Below the pieces are notes generated by a model, which was given only the letters and a program-made list of their open reading frames with translations, ran no database searches and was not told where the DNA came from. From Planctomycetota bacterium (GTDB lineage Bacteria > Planctomycetota > Brocadiia > Brocadiales > Brocadiaceae), in the NCBI GenBank assembly GCA_016235875.1, contig JACRII010000080.1, forward strand, positions 1-39,266: DNA of 39,266 bases, given 5' to 3'. The first letter of the stretch is position 1, and each line of letters begins with the position of its first letter. Both the position numbers and the translations under genes were made by a program. Shown here piece by piece: positions 1 to 8,297 of the stretch.

Positions 1-140
1 AGATGGTGATGCCGGGAGATAATGTGAAGGTAAACGTAGAGTTATTGACGGCGGTGGCGATGGATGAGGGGTTAAGGTTTGCAATTCGAGAAGGCGGAAA
101 GACCGTTGGCGCCGGTGTCGTTACTAAGATTATTGAATAA
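1..140 (+). CDS. tuf: Elongation factor Tu, C-terminal fragment (5' end outside window)
   Basis: The reading frame enters at base 3 and ends at TAA 138-140, giving 46 codons. The visible part is the end of EF-Tu domain 3: [10 protein letters not shown], then [17 protein letters not shown] and the usual end TKIIE. EF-Tu is the GTPase that brings aminoacyl-tRNA to the ribosome. It sits directly upstream of rpsJ, the classic str-S10 junction. The G domain lies outside the window, so the gene is judged on its C-terminus alone, which is highly conserved. Confidence 0.95.
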   Translation, partial: MVMPGDNVKVNVELLTAVAMDEGLRFAIREGGKTVGAGVVTKIIE

Positions 141-154
141 ATTATATTTAGTGA

Positions 155-182
155 TTGATTTTAGTAAAATGTGTGTTATATT
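155..182 (+). promoter_or_regulatory. Possible sigma70-type promoter before rpsJ
   Basis: TTGATT (155-160) and TATATT (177-182) are separated by 16 bases in the 90-bp AT-rich gap between tuf and rpsJ. The position fits a promoter for the S10 operon, but AT-rich DNA produces such matches by chance. Confidence 0.35.
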
Positions 183-230
183 TATTCTCTTTTGCAATTA
201 ATGGTTTAATAGTTTCTTTATTGGAGTGTT

Positions 231-542
231 ATGGTGCTGGATCAGAAAATAAGAATACGAATGGAAGCTTATGACTATCGGGTATTGGATCAATCTGCCT
301 TAGAAGTTGTTGAAACGGCAAAGCGTACTGGAGCGAAGGTGTTTGGCCCCGTCCCTTTGCCAACTCGTATCGAAAGATACACAGTACTTAGATCACCACA
401 TGTTGATAAAAAGTCGAGAGAACAATTTGAGATAAGAACTCATAAAAGGTTGATTGATATCGTTGAGCCTACCGCAAAAACTATGGATGCGTTGAATAAA
501 ATAAATATGCCGGCAGGTATAGAAATCAAAATAAAAGCTTAA
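231..542 (+). CDS. rpsJ: 30S ribosomal protein S10 (uS10)
   Basis: Small-subunit protein of the 30S head and first gene of the S10 operon; also the NusB partner in antitermination in other bacteria. The 103-residue length is normal for S10. Family landmarks are [18 protein letters not shown] near the N-terminus, [25 protein letters not shown] in the middle (split here: [10 protein letters not shown], then [16 protein letters not shown]) and the ending [16 protein letters not shown] at 223-226 lies only 4 bases before ATG 231. GTG 234 would have better spacing and is a possible alternative start. Confidence 0.97.
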   Translation: MVLDQKIRIRMEAYDYRVLDQSALEVVETAKRTGAKVFGPVPLPTRIERYTVLRSPHVDKKSREQFEIRTHKRLIDIVEPTAKTMDALNKINMPAGIEIKIKA

Positions 543-585
543 ATTAAGAAACGTAAACATTCTTGTGGATTGAGGTGAAAGTGGC

Positions 586-1227
586 ATGTTAAGTGGATTT
601 CTTGGGAAGAAAATTGGGATGACGCAAATTTACACTGATGATGGGTGTTTACTCCCGATAACCCTAATTCAAGCAGGGCCGTGCAGTGTAATGCAAATAA
701 AAACTATAGAAAATGATGGCTATTCTTCGATTAAGTTGGGATTTGACGATAAGAAAAAGAAAAATGCAACAAAACAAGAGATTGGAAGTGCAGCAAAGGT
801 TTCGCAGGAGCCGAAAAGGTTCGTAAGGGAAGTGAAGCCTGATGCTGGTGCGGATATTAAATTAGGACAAAGTATTACCGTGGATGTATTCGCTGATGTC
901 AAACAGGTGGATGTTGTTGGGATGACTAAGGGGAAGGGGTTTGCAGGTGTGATGAAGAGATGGAATTTTAAGGGTGGCGCAAAAACCCACGGGTCTACAC
1001 GGCATAGACCGCCTGGTTCGATTGGCTCCAACACCGATCCGGGAAGGGTAATCAGGGGAAAGAAAATGGCCGGAAGACTCGGTGTCGAACGTGTGACAAT
1101 AAAGAATATCGATGTAGTGAAGATTGATAAAGACAGGAATTTATTATTTGTTAGAGGCGCGGTTCCTGGACATAAAGGAAGTTATCTTATATTAAATAAA
1201 AGTAGAGTGAAAAGGGTAGGTAAATAA
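586..1227 (+). CDS. rplC: 50S ribosomal protein L3 (uL3)
   Basis: Early-assembling 50S protein whose extended loop reaches towards the peptidyl transferase centre. The 213 residues match the family length. Landmarks are GFLGKKIGMTQIYTDDG at the N-terminus, the GMTKGKGFAGVMKRW block, and the loop GSTRHRPPGSIGSNTDPGRV followed by KMAGRLG. A GAGGTGA Shine-Dalgarno precedes ATG 586. It lies between rpsJ and rplD as in most bacteria and is very probably cotranscribed with them. Confidence 0.97.
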   Translation: MLSGFLGKKIGMTQIYTDDGCLLPITLIQAGPCSVMQIKTIENDGYSSIKLGFDDKKKKNATKQEIGSAAKVSQEPKRFVREVKPDAGADIKLGQSITVDVFADVKQVDVVGMTKGKGFAGVMKRWNFKGGAKTHGSTRHRPPGSIGSNTDPGRVIRGKKMAGRLGVERVTIKNIDVVKIDKDRNLLFVRGAVPGHKGSYLILNKSRVKRVGK

Positions 1228-1232
1228 AATTT

Positions 1233-1844
1233 ATGGAAATACCTGTATATAGCAAAGAGGGAGAAAAAATAGATAACTTACAGTTGGACGATAAGAAGTT
1301 TGGCGGGCCTATTCGTAAGAAATTGCTAAGAGATGCAGTCATCATGTACGAAGCAAACAAGAGACAGGGGACGGCTTCTACAAAAACTAAAGGTGAGGTT
1401 GCAGGTGGTGGAAGAAAACCATGGGTGCAAAAGCACACAGGTAGGGCAAGGGCTGGTAGTATTCGTTCTCCGTTGTGGAAAGGTGGTGGCGTGTCGCACG
1501 GTCCAAAACCAAGAGACTATTCATTCGCAATTCCTAAAAAAGCAAGAAGGTTAGCACTTTATACGGCATTATCTGCGAAGGCAAGGGATAACGAATTGGT
1601 TGTTATAGATGATTTAAATTTTGATATTCCTAAAACCAAGCAAATGGTTGGCATATTGAAAGCTCTGAACATAGAAAATTCTAGTTGTCTAATAGTGGTA
1701 TCGAGGGCAAACGAAGCAGTTTGGAAATCAGCGAGAAATATACCCTCTATAAAAATAATGACGAGTACGGAGCTAAATGCGTATGAGGTTCTTAGGCCAA
1801 AAAAAGTACTTTTAACAAAGGAAGCATTGAGTAGTATAGGATAG
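1233..1844 (+). CDS. rplD: 50S ribosomal protein L4 (uL4)
   Basis: 50S protein lining the peptide exit tunnel; in some bacteria it also represses the S10 operon. The 203 residues are normal. The tunnel-loop signature is clear: KRQGTASTKTKGEVAGGGRKPW, given here as KRQGTASTKTKGEV then AGGGRKPWVQKHTGRARAGS, followed by SPLWKGGGVSHGPKPRDYSF. The ATG follows rplC by 5 bases, consistent with translational coupling. No S10-leader-like structure for L4 autoregulation was identified upstream of rpsJ. Confidence 0.97.
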   Translation: MEIPVYSKEGEKIDNLQLDDKKFGGPIRKKLLRDAVIMYEANKRQGTASTKTKGEVAGGGRKPWVQKHTGRARAGSIRSPLWKGGGVSHGPKPRDYSFAIPKKARRLALYTALSAKARDNELVVIDDLNFDIPKTKQMVGILKALNIENSSCLIVVSRANEAVWKSARNIPSIKIMTSTELNAYEVLRPKKVLLTKEALSSIG

Positions 1845-1860
1845 GAGTAAAGAATATCTC

Positions 1861-2142
1861 ATGGACACGTACAATATAATAAAGAGACCTTTACGAACTG
1901 AAAAGAGCGTTGCAGATGGAGAGGCAACGAATTCATATCATTTTGAAGTTGATTTAAGGGCAAATAAGATTCAAATAAAAAAGGCAGTAGAGAAACACTT
2001 CAATGTGAAAGTTCAGGATGTAAGAACCATAGTAAGAAAAGGCAAGACGAGAAGGGTTCGGTTCAAGTTAGGAAGGACAAAAGACTGGAAGAAGGCTGTA
2101 GTTACGCTGAAAGAGGGAAGTACAATAGATTTTGGCTATTAA
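1861..2142 (+). CDS. rplW: 50S ribosomal protein L23 (uL23)
   Basis: Protein at the tunnel exit that docks trigger factor and SRP. The 93 residues are typical. Landmarks are the N-terminal IIKRPLRTEKSVADGE and the central VDLRANKIQIKKAVEKHFNV, followed by VRTIVRKGKTRRV and the RTKDWKKAVVTL end. It sits in standard order between rplD and rplB, 16 bases after rplD. Confidence 0.97.
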   Translation: MDTYNIIKRPLRTEKSVADGEATNSYHFEVDLRANKIQIKKAVEKHFNVKVQDVRTIVRKGKTRRVRFKLGRTKDWKKAVVTLKEGSTIDFGY

Positions 2143-2166
2143 ATAAACGAAGAGGAATAGATATTC

Positions 2167-3012
2167 ATGGGCATTATATATTATAAACCGGTTACTGCAG
2201 GAAGACGATTTGCAAGTGTTTCTGATTTTTCAGAAATAACAAAAACAAAGCCTGAAAAATCTTTATTAGAACCTTTAAGAAAAACCGGTGGTCGAAATGC
2301 AGAGGGTAAGATAACCGCTGAACATATTGGTGGCGGGAGCAGACGACATTATAGAATTATTGATTTTAAACGCAAAAAAGATAATATTCCGGCTAAGGTT
2401 GCCAGCATAGAATATGATCCTAACCGATCAGCGCGTATTGCCCTGTTGCATTATGTAGATGGAGAGAAGAGATACATTCTTGCTCCTGATAAGTTGCAGG
2501 TCGGCAAGAGTGTAATGTCAGGTGATAAAGTTGAGCCGGAAATCGGTAATTGTATGCCGATTAAAAATATACCATTGGGTTTAGATATCCACAATATCGA
2601 GTTGCACGTTGGTCAGGGTGGGCGATTGGTGCGTTCTGCGGGTGGAGTAGCCAAATTGCTGGCGAAAGAAGGAAATTATGCGCATATTGTCCTGCCGTCA
2701 GGAGAGGTAAGGAAGGTTTTTGTTGGTTGCAGGGCTACGATAGGCCAGCTTGGAAATCTCGATCATGGTAACATCAGATTGGGAAAAGCAGGTAGAAGCC
2801 GTTGGAAAGGGATAAGACCACATGTAAGGGGTGTAGCTCAAAACCCTGTAGCGCATCCGTTAGGTGGTGGAGAAGGCAGAAGCGGCGGTGGAAGGCATCC
2901 TTGTTCCAGGACTGGTTTATTGGCGAAGGGCGGGAAAACGCGAAAAAAGAAAGCGTTAAGCAATAAGTTTATAATTCGCAGAAGAAGGATTGGCGCTAGA
3001 GGCAATTTGTAA
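2167..3012 (+). CDS. rplB: 50S ribosomal protein L2 (uL2)
   Basis: Core 50S protein needed for subunit joining and peptidyl transfer. The 281 residues match the family. Landmarks are [21 protein letters not shown] and [15 protein letters not shown], then [20 protein letters not shown], and the C-terminal catalytic-region loop [20 protein letters not shown] with the functionally important His. The ending [17 protein letters not shown] is basic as usual. Confidence 0.98.
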   Translation: MGIIYYKPVTAGRRFASVSDFSEITKTKPEKSLLEPLRKTGGRNAEGKITAEHIGGGSRRHYRIIDFKRKKDNIPAKVASIEYDPNRSARIALLHYVDGEKRYILAPDKLQVGKSVMSGDKVEPEIGNCMPIKNIPLGLDIHNIELHVGQGGRLVRSAGGVAKLLAKEGNYAHIVLPSGEVRKVFVGCRATIGQLGNLDHGNIRLGKAGRSRWKGIRPHVRGVAQNPVAHPLGGGEGRSGGGRHPCSRTGLLAKGGKTRKKKALSNKFIIRRRRIGARGNL

Positions 3013-3054
3013 AAAAGAATAAATTAACTGGTTAACTGGTATTTGGGAGAGGTT

Positions 3055-3339
3055 ATGAGTCGTTCAGTAAAAAAGGGACCGTATATTGATAGTAAGTTAA
3101 TGAAGAAAGTATTGAAGCAAAAAGATGCAGGTGGCAGTGAACCTATACGGACATGGGCTAGGAGCTGTACGATTGTCCCTGAGTTTGTTTCACATACCTT
3201 TATGATTCATAACGGTAAGATATTTCAAAAACTATTTGTTACAGACGATATGGTTGGCCATAAACTTGGAGAGTTTGCCCAGACACGTATTTTTAGGGCT
3301 CACGGTGGTGTGAAAAAGAAAGAAACTCCACACGGTTAG
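3055..3339 (+). CDS. rpsS: 30S ribosomal protein S19 (uS19)
   Basis: 30S head protein that works with S13 near the A site. From ATG 3055 the protein is 94 residues, begins MSRSVKKGPYIDSKLMKK and contains RTWARSCTIVPEFVSHTF and HKLGEFAQTRIFRAHGG. An in-frame TTG lies 12 bases upstream (3043). The GGGAGAGG run at 3045-3052 overlaps that codon's start region and is well placed only for ATG 3055, so ATG is chosen. Confidence 0.97.
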   Translation: MSRSVKKGPYIDSKLMKKVLKQKDAGGSEPIRTWARSCTIVPEFVSHTFMIHNGKIFQKLFVTDDMVGHKLGEFAQTRIFRAHGGVKKKETPHG

Positions 3340-3387
3340 CATGTAGTAAGGTCAATTATAGATTATTGCACTGAAAGGTTGTATAAA

Positions 3388-3723
3388 ATGGAATTTAGAT
3401 CCTGTTGTAAATATGCGAGGATATCACCGCGAAAAGCAAGATATGTTATTGATCTTGTCAGAGGTAAGTCGGTTAATGATGCATTAAGGATTTTGAGGGT
3501 AACTCATAAACGTGCATCTTACATGATAGATAAGGTAATTAGAGCTGCCATAGCCGCTGCAAATGAAAATTTAGATGTTGATGTTGATTCTCTGTTTGTA
3601 ACACAAGCATTGGTGGATGGTGGTCCTACCAGAAAATGGCAACGTACGAGACCTCGTGGCATGTCGGCGCGGATATTGAAGCGTACCAGCCATATCACGG
3701 TAGTGTTATCTGAAAAAAAGTAA
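3388..3723 (+). CDS. rplV: 50S ribosomal protein L22 (uL22)
   Basis: 50S protein whose beta-hairpin lines the exit tunnel constriction. It is 111 residues from ATG 3388. Landmarks are KYARISPRKARYVIDLVRGK and the hairpin and end region GPTRKWQRTRPRGMSARILK followed by RTSHITVVL. AAAGG at 3374-3378 is nine bases before ATG 3388 and sits too close to an upstream in-frame TTG at 3379, so the ATG is preferred. Confidence 0.97.
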   Translation: MEFRSCCKYARISPRKARYVIDLVRGKSVNDALRILRVTHKRASYMIDKVIRAAIAAANENLDVDVDSLFVTQALVDGGPTRKWQRTRPRGMSARILKRTSHITVVLSEKK

Positions 3724-3754
3724 AAAGTATAAATAAATAATAAGAGGAGATAAG

Positions 3755-4453
3755 ATGGGTCATAAGGTATGTCCAATAGGATTAAGGTTAGGGATAACTC
3801 AGGGGTGGAGATCGATTTGGTATGCCGACAAAAAAATCTTTGGCTCATTACTCGTAGAAGACCAGAAGATTCGTAAGACAATTAAAAAAAGTTATAGCTT
3901 TGCCGGGATTTCTCTTATTGAGATAGAAAGAACTCGGCAAGATGCGAAAATAACTTTGCATACTGCGCGTCCTGGCTTGATAATTGGTAGAAAAGGCGCT
4001 GAGGTCGATAAACTTAAAGACGAGATACAAAAAATCACGGGAAGAGAAGTTGTTATTAAAATCAAAGAAATCATGAAGCCTGAACTGCAGGCACAGCTTG
4101 TTGCTGAAAACATTGCAGAGCAGCTGGAAAAGCGAGTTGCATTTAGAAGGGCGATGAAAAAAGCACTGGATGCATCAAATGATGCAGGCGCAAAAGGTGT
4201 AAAGATGCAGGTTGCAGGCAGGCTGGGTGGAGCTGAGATCGCAAGGACTGAAAAAATGTCATCGGGAAGTGTTCCTTTACATACATTAAGGGCCGATGTT
4301 GATTACGGTTTTGCTGAAGCTAAAACTACGTACGGTGTTATTGGGGTAAAAGTTTGGATTTATAAAGGGTTAATTAGTTCCGAGAAGGAGAAGTCATATG
4401 CGCCTGATGCCAAAGAGGGTGAAGTTCAGGAAGTCGCAACGGCAAAAAATTAA
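3755..4453 (+). CDS. rpsC: 30S ribosomal protein S3 (uS3)
   Basis: 30S protein at the mRNA entry site with helicase-related function. The 232 residues begin [20 protein letters not shown]. The KH domain is shown by [20 protein letters not shown] (around residues 70-90), and the C-terminal domain by [20 protein letters not shown] strong AGAGGAG precedes the start. The last 56 bases, coding an acidic, low-complexity tail ([13 protein letters not shown]), overlap the start of rplP in another frame. Confidence 0.97.
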   Translation: MGHKVCPIGLRLGITQGWRSIWYADKKIFGSLLVEDQKIRKTIKKSYSFAGISLIEIERTRQDAKITLHTARPGLIIGRKGAEVDKLKDEIQKITGREVVIKIKEIMKPELQAQLVAENIAEQLEKRVAFRRAMKKALDASNDAGAKGVKMQVAGRLGGAEIARTEKMSSGSVPLHTLRADVDYGFAEAKTTYGVIGVKVWIYKGLISSEKEKSYAPDAKEGEVQEVATAKN

Positions 4454-4817
4454 AGGAAATGCGACAAGAGGTAATAGGGTATCTTTCGGTGAATTTGGAT
4501 TGCAGTCTTTGGAACCTGGGTGGATAACAGCCCAACAACTCGAGGCAGGAAGAGTATCAGCATCCCAATATCTTCCAAGAGAGGGGAAGTTGACGATAAG
4601 GGTGTTCCCTCACAAATCCGTATCATCGAAACCTATTGAAACCCGTATGGGAAAAGGTAAGGGTGAGCCTGAATTCTGGGTTGCCGTGGTGAAACCGGGG
4701 ACCGTTTTGTACGAGCTGAGTGGTATCAATGAAGAAATTGCAAGACAGACATTTAATAGAATAGCTCATAAAATGCCGGTAAAGGTGAGACTTGTACAGA
4801 GGAGAAAGACGATTTGA
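4398..4817 (+). CDS. rplP: 50S ribosomal protein L16 (uL16)
   Basis: 50S protein that positions the A-site tRNA elbow. The 139 residues begin [20 protein letters not shown], which matches the usual L16 opening, and contain ARVS-like [20 protein letters not shown] and [26 protein letters not shown] at 4385-4390 is seven bases before ATG 4398, supporting this start even though it lies 56 bases inside rpsC. The family N-terminus would be lost if translation began after the rpsC stop. It overlaps rpmC by four bases. Confidence 0.96.
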   Translation: MRLMPKRVKFRKSQRQKIKGNATRGNRVSFGEFGLQSLEPGWITAQQLEAGRVSASQYLPREGKLTIRVFPHKSVSSKPIETRMGKGKGEPEFWVAVVKPGTVLYELSGINEEIARQTFNRIAHKMPVKVRLVQRRKTI

Positions 4818-5032
4818 AGGTCAGTGAAATGCGAATGAAGTCTAGGCAGGAAATTTTGGATGAAATTGATGCTTGCAGAAGGGAATTGTTGAACATTCAA
4901 TTTCAGTGGCAAGCGGGTGAAACTCGAAATCCTGCCCAGAGAAGAGATATTCGAAGAGATGTTGCACGATTGAAAACTATTCTGAGAGAGATGGATTTGT
5001 CTATCAATACTCCTCTCAAGGCAAAGGAGTAA
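4814..5032 (+). CDS. rpmC: 50S ribosomal protein L29 (uL29)
   Basis: Small helical 50S protein near the tunnel exit. The 72 residues begin at TTG 4814, which overlaps the rplP stop (TTGA arrangement), giving [18 protein letters not shown], a good match to the family N-terminus. The C-terminal helix holds GETRNPAQRRDIRRDVARLK, the L29 signature region (normally ...NP.+IR..RR.IAR..T). ATG 4829 is possible but would cut into the conserved N-terminus. Confidence 0.95.
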   Translation: MKVSEMRMKSRQEILDEIDACRRELLNIQFQWQAGETRNPAQRRDIRRDVARLKTILREMDLSINTPLKAKE

Positions 5033-5040
5033 GTTTGAAA

Positions 5041-5310
5041 ATGAGCGTTGAAAATAAAAGAGGCAGAAGAAGGAAAATTGTCGGGACGGTCATTGGTAAT
5101 AAGATGCAGAAGACAATAGTCGTTGAGGTTGTACGTCTTGTAAAACATGCCAAATATGGTAAGTTTTTAAAACGGTCTTCAATCTATAAAACACACGATC
5201 AAAATAACGAAGCAAAAGTGGGCGATAAGGTTGAGATTATAGAGGCGAGACCATTAAGCAAAACAAAATCTACAAGATTACTTCGAATCATAGAAAAGGC
5301 AAAGCCATAG
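5041..5310 (+). CDS. rpsQ: 30S ribosomal protein S17 (uS17)
   Basis: Primary rRNA-binding 30S protein with an OB fold. The protein is 89 residues from ATG 5041. Landmarks are RRKIVGTVIGNKMQKTIVVE, then VKHAKYGKFLKRSSIYKTHD and the end IIEARPLSKTKSTRLLRII. AAGGAG at 5024-5029 lies 11 bases before ATG 5041 and 5 before an in-frame TTG at 5035. Either start is possible and they differ by two residues. Confidence 0.95.
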   Translation: MSVENKRGRRRKIVGTVIGNKMQKTIVVEVVRLVKHAKYGKFLKRSSIYKTHDQNNEAKVGDKVEIIEARPLSKTKSTRLLRIIEKAKP

Positions 5311-5331
5311 AATTAAGCGGAGTTTAAAAAA

Positions 5332-5700
5332 ATGATAATGGAACAAACAAAGCTAGATATTGCAGACAACAGTGGTGCTAAAAGGGCTACGTGTATAAAG
5401 GTATTAGGCGGTAGCGGTAGGACATATGCCACGGTTGGAGATATTATTGTTGCGGCAGTAAAGAAGGCAATACCAGAGGGGGTAGTTAAAAAAGGGGAAG
5501 TGGTAAAAGGGGTAGTTGTGCGGACAAAAAAAAATATACGAAGAGACGACGGTTCTTATTTAAAATTCGACAAAAATGCGATAGTGATAATTGACAATGA
5601 TGGCAACCCTCGAGGAACTCGTATATTTGGTGCTGTAGCCAGAGAATTACGGCAAAAGAATTTTATGAAAATTATATCTTTGGCCGCTGAAGTTGTGTAG
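5332..5700 (+). CDS. rplN: 50S ribosomal protein L14 (uL14)
   Basis: 50S protein at the subunit interface, and the binding site of the RsfS silencing factor in other bacteria. The 122 residues equal the family length. Landmarks are [20 protein letters not shown], then [20 protein letters not shown] and the end [22 protein letters not shown] lies about ten bases upstream of the ATG. Order is standard between rpsQ and rplX. Confidence 0.98.
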   Translation: MIMEQTKLDIADNSGAKRATCIKVLGGSGRTYATVGDIIVAAVKKAIPEGVVKKGEVVKGVVVRTKKNIRRDDGSYLKFDKNAIVIIDNDGNPRGTRIFGAVARELRQKNFMKIISLAAEVV

Positions 5701-5749
5701 AAAGATTTAATTACAAGGTTAAACAAATACCTGTGGAGAATGTATAGTT

Positions 5750-6085
5750 ATGCATGTTTGCAAAAATGATTTAGTTGCAGTGATGGCTGGCAATGAGGCT
5801 GGTAAAACAGGGAAAATAATACAGGTTTTACGAGATAAAAAGCGAGTTGTTATTAAGGGTCTAAATTTAGTTTATAGACATACAAAACCAAGCCAAAAGA
5901 ACCAGCAAGGGGGTAGAATACAGAAAGAAGCTTCTATCGCAATTGCAAGTGTGTTACCCATTTGTCAGAATAAAAACTGTAAAAGAAATGGCAAGGGAGT
6001 GCGCACAAGAAAAAAGATATTGGAAAATCGTAATAAGATGCGTGTATGCGCCTGTTGTGGGTCTGAAATAATTTCTGCTGAGTGA
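5750..6085 (+). CDS. rplX: 50S ribosomal protein L24 (uL24) with cysteine-rich C-terminus
   Basis: 50S assembly initiator near the tunnel exit. The KOW motif is visible in VCKNDLVAVMAGNEAGKTGK and the family core in VVIKGLNLVYRHTKPSQKN. At 111 residues the size is normal. The C-terminal third carries C72, C77, C100, C102 and C103, including the CACC motif, which could form a zinc ribbon; many L24 proteins have only part of this set. A GGAG is 11 bases before ATG 5750, rather far, and no better start is seen. Confidence 0.95.
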   Translation: MHVCKNDLVAVMAGNEAGKTGKIIQVLRDKKRVVIKGLNLVYRHTKPSQKNQQGGRIQKEASIAIASVLPICQNKNCKRNGKGVRTRKKILENRNKMRVCACCGSEIISAE

Positions 6086-6101
6086 GGTTTTAACGTAAAA
6101 T

Positions 6102-6644
6102 ATGGCAAGATTATTAGAAAAATATCAAAAGCAAGTAGTACAGGAACTCATAAAGAAGTTTAATTATAAAAATAAACTCTCGCTGCCTAAGCTACAGAAG
6201 ATTGTGGTTAATATGGGTGTAGGCAGGGCAGTTGATAATAAAAAACTCATTGAGGAAGCAACGAAACATCTGACGATAGTTACTGGCCAAAAACCGCTCG
6301 TTACCGTAGCAAAAAAAGCAATAGCTGGTTTTAAACTACGCAAGGGTCAGGCAATTGGATGTAAAGTTACGTTGCGGGGGAAAAGGATGTTTGAATTTTT
6401 GGACCGTTTAATTAGTATTGTGTTACCGAGAATAAGAGATTTTAGGGGCATTTCCCCAAAGGCATTTGATGGCCGTGGTAATTATACCTTGGGTCTGACA
6501 GAGCAGATCGTATTTCCTGAAATAAGTATCGAGAGTGTGGAATTTGTTCAGGGTATGGATATTACCATGGTAATATCCGGTAATTCAAACGAGCAATCCT
6601 GTGAATTGTTAAAATTATTGGGTATGCCTTTTAGGTCAGAATAA
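6102..6644 (+). CDS. rplE: 50S ribosomal protein L5 (uL5)
   Basis: 5S rRNA-binding protein of the central protuberance. The 180 residues match the family. Landmarks are LPKLQKIVVNMGVGRAVDNK, TGQKPLVTVAKKAIAGFKLR and the segment FLDRLISIVLPRIRDFRGIS followed by FDGRGNYTLGLTEQIVFPEI. It lies 16 bases after rplX in the normal spc order. Confidence 0.98.
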   Translation: MARLLEKYQKQVVQELIKKFNYKNKLSLPKLQKIVVNMGVGRAVDNKKLIEEATKHLTIVTGQKPLVTVAKKAIAGFKLRKGQAIGCKVTLRGKRMFEFLDRLISIVLPRIRDFRGISPKAFDGRGNYTLGLTEQIVFPEISIESVEFVQGMDITMVISGNSNEQSCELLKLLGMPFRSE

Positions 6645-6653
6645 GGAGTACGA

Positions 6654-6839
6654 ATGGCAAGAAAATGCTTGGTAGAAAAATCAAAAAAAGAGCCAAAATA
6701 TAAAACGAGAAAATACAACAGATGTCAGTTATGCGGACGTCGCAGGGCATACTATCGTAAATTTCAAATCTGCAGACTTTGTTTTAGAAAACTTGCTTCA
6801 AAGGGAGAAATTCCAGGCGTAAAAAAAGCAAGTTGGTAG
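6654..6839 (+). CDS. rpsN: 30S ribosomal protein S14, type Z, zinc-binding (uS14)
   Basis: Short 61-residue zinc form of S14, a 30S head protein. Four cysteines form the site: C24-x2-C27 (RCQLCGR) and C40-x2-C43 (ICRLCFR). The family ending [11 protein letters not shown] is present. An AAGGAG lies just upstream. The zinc form at the spc position is the ancestral arrangement; no zinc-free paralogue is in the window. Confidence 0.98.
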   Translation: MARKCLVEKSKKEPKYKTRKYNRCQLCGRRRAYYRKFQICRLCFRKLASKGEIPGVKKASW

Positions 6840-6884
6840 AAAGTCAGTTATTACAGAATAGTATTAATAATAAGGAATATAATA

Positions 6885-7286
6885 ATGTGTATGACAGATC
6901 CGATTTCTGATATGCTGACGCGTGTTAGAAACGCAAGCGTGATTAAACGAGAAAGTGTGGATGTTTCCTCATCCAAGGTAAAGTCGGCAATTTTAAAAAT
7001 ATTAAAGGAAGAAGGCTATATCAAGGATTTTAAAGAGATGCCAATGGGGGGTAACAAAGCTTCCATAAGGATCTACTTAAAGTATGGCCCCTTAAAACAG
7101 CAAATAATTAATAAAATTGAGAGAGTGAGTAAATCGAGTAGACGGATATATAAGAAGGCTGAGAAAATTGGTAAAATCTTTGGTGGAATTGGTACTGCGA
7201 TATACTCCACATCGAGAGGCATTGTAAGTGACAGGGAGTGTAGAAAACTAAAAATCGGTGGTGAGTTGATTTGTATTGTGTCGTAA
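6885..7286 (+). CDS. rpsH: 30S ribosomal protein S8 (uS8)
   Basis: Primary rRNA-binding protein of the 30S platform; in E. coli it is the spc-operon translational repressor. The 133 residues include MTDPISDMLTRVRNASVIKR at the N-terminus and the C-terminal signature GIGTAIYSTSRGIVSDRECR. AAGGA at 6872-6876 is eight bases before ATG 6885; an in-frame ATG at 6891 would give the more usual MTDPIS start but with poorer spacing. Confidence 0.97.
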   Translation: MCMTDPISDMLTRVRNASVIKRESVDVSSSKVKSAILKILKEEGYIKDFKEMPMGGNKASIRIYLKYGPLKQQIINKIERVSKSSRRIYKKAEKIGKIFGGIGTAIYSTSRGIVSDRECRKLKIGGELICIVS

Positions 7287-7313
7287 GCGATTTATCTGGA
7301 TAAAGGATTTAAA

Positions 7314-7877
7314 ATGTCACGAATAGGAAAACAACCCGTTAAAGTTCCAAACGATGTAAAAGTGTCAATAAGCGGTAATACGTTAAATATCGATGGTTCG
7401 AAAGGAAAACTAAGTCAGACATTTCATCCTGACATAGCTATAGAGTATATTCATCAGGATAAGCAAATTGTAGTAAAAAGATCTTCCGATGAAAAATATC
7501 ATAGAGCATTGCATGGTTTGACACGTTCGTTAATTTCAAATATGGTAGTGGGTGTAACTAAGGGTTATTCCAAGAATCTTGAGATTGTTGGACTTGGTTA
7601 CAACGCTAAGGTTCAAGGTAAAGATCTTGTATTATTACTTGGGTATACGCACCCGGTAAGTTTGGAGATACCGAAGGGAATAAAGGTAGAAGTTACGAAC
7701 CCAACTAATCCTGCAAAGTTTACAGTATCAGGTCCTGACAAGCAAATGGTGGGACAATTTTCAGCTGTAATCAGGAATATGAGACCACCTGAGCCGTATA
7801 AAGGAATGGGTGTTAAATACGAAGATGAGGTTATTAGAAGAAAGGCTGGGAAAGCAACCACATCCGGTGCTGCATAA
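7314..7877 (+). CDS. rplF: 50S ribosomal protein L6 (uL6)
   Basis: 50S protein near the sarcin-ricin loop, made of two similar domains. The 187 residues begin MSRIGKQPVKVPNDVKVSIS and end with the signature RPPEPYKGMGVKYEDEVIRR followed by KAGKA. The inter-domain part YSKNLEIVGLGYNAKVQGKD is also typical. An AAAGGA Shine-Dalgarno precedes the start. Confidence 0.98.
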   Translation: MSRIGKQPVKVPNDVKVSISGNTLNIDGSKGKLSQTFHPDIAIEYIHQDKQIVVKRSSDEKYHRALHGLTRSLISNMVVGVTKGYSKNLEIVGLGYNAKVQGKDLVLLLGYTHPVSLEIPKGIKVEVTNPTNPAKFTVSGPDKQMVGQFSAVIRNMRPPEPYKGMGVKYEDEVIRRKAGKATTSGAA

Positions 7878-7902
7878 CAGTATTAATTAAGGATTTTTAG
7901 AT

Positions 7903-8271
7903 ATGGATCATATAAAGGAAAAATTACGAAAAAGAACACGACGTCACCTTAGAATTAGAAGGAAAGTAGTAGGAACTGCCGAGAGACCACGTTTGAGCGT
8001 GTATCGGAGTTTAAAGCATATTTATTGTCAAATTATTAATGATATAGAAGGAAGGACGTTAGTAGCGGCTTCAACGCAATCACCTGATCTTCGGTCACAG
8101 ATTAAATACGGAGGGAATGTTGTTGCTGCTGAGATCGTTGGGAAAAAGATTGCAGAAGAGGCAAAAAATAAGGGTATTACTAAAGTTGTGTTTGATAAAG
8201 GCGGTTATAAGTATCACGGAAGGATAAAGGCCTTAGCTGAAGCTGCAAGAAAATACAATTTGAGTTTCTAA
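7903..8271 (+). CDS. rplR: 50S ribosomal protein L18 (uL18)
   Basis: 5S rRNA-binding protein of the central protuberance, acting with L5. The 122 residues begin with a basic tail ([18 protein letters not shown]). Landmarks are [20 protein letters not shown], the variable middle [13 protein letters not shown], and the C-terminal signature [20 protein letters not shown]. It is in normal order after rplF. Confidence 0.98.
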   Translation: MDHIKEKLRKRTRRHLRIRRKVVGTAERPRLSVYRSLKHIYCQIINDIEGRTLVAASTQSPDLRSQIKYGGNVVAAEIVGKKIAEEAKNKGITKVVFDKGGYKYHGRIKALAEAARKYNLSF

Positions 8272-8297
8272 AATCTGATTCGTACAAGGAGAATCAC

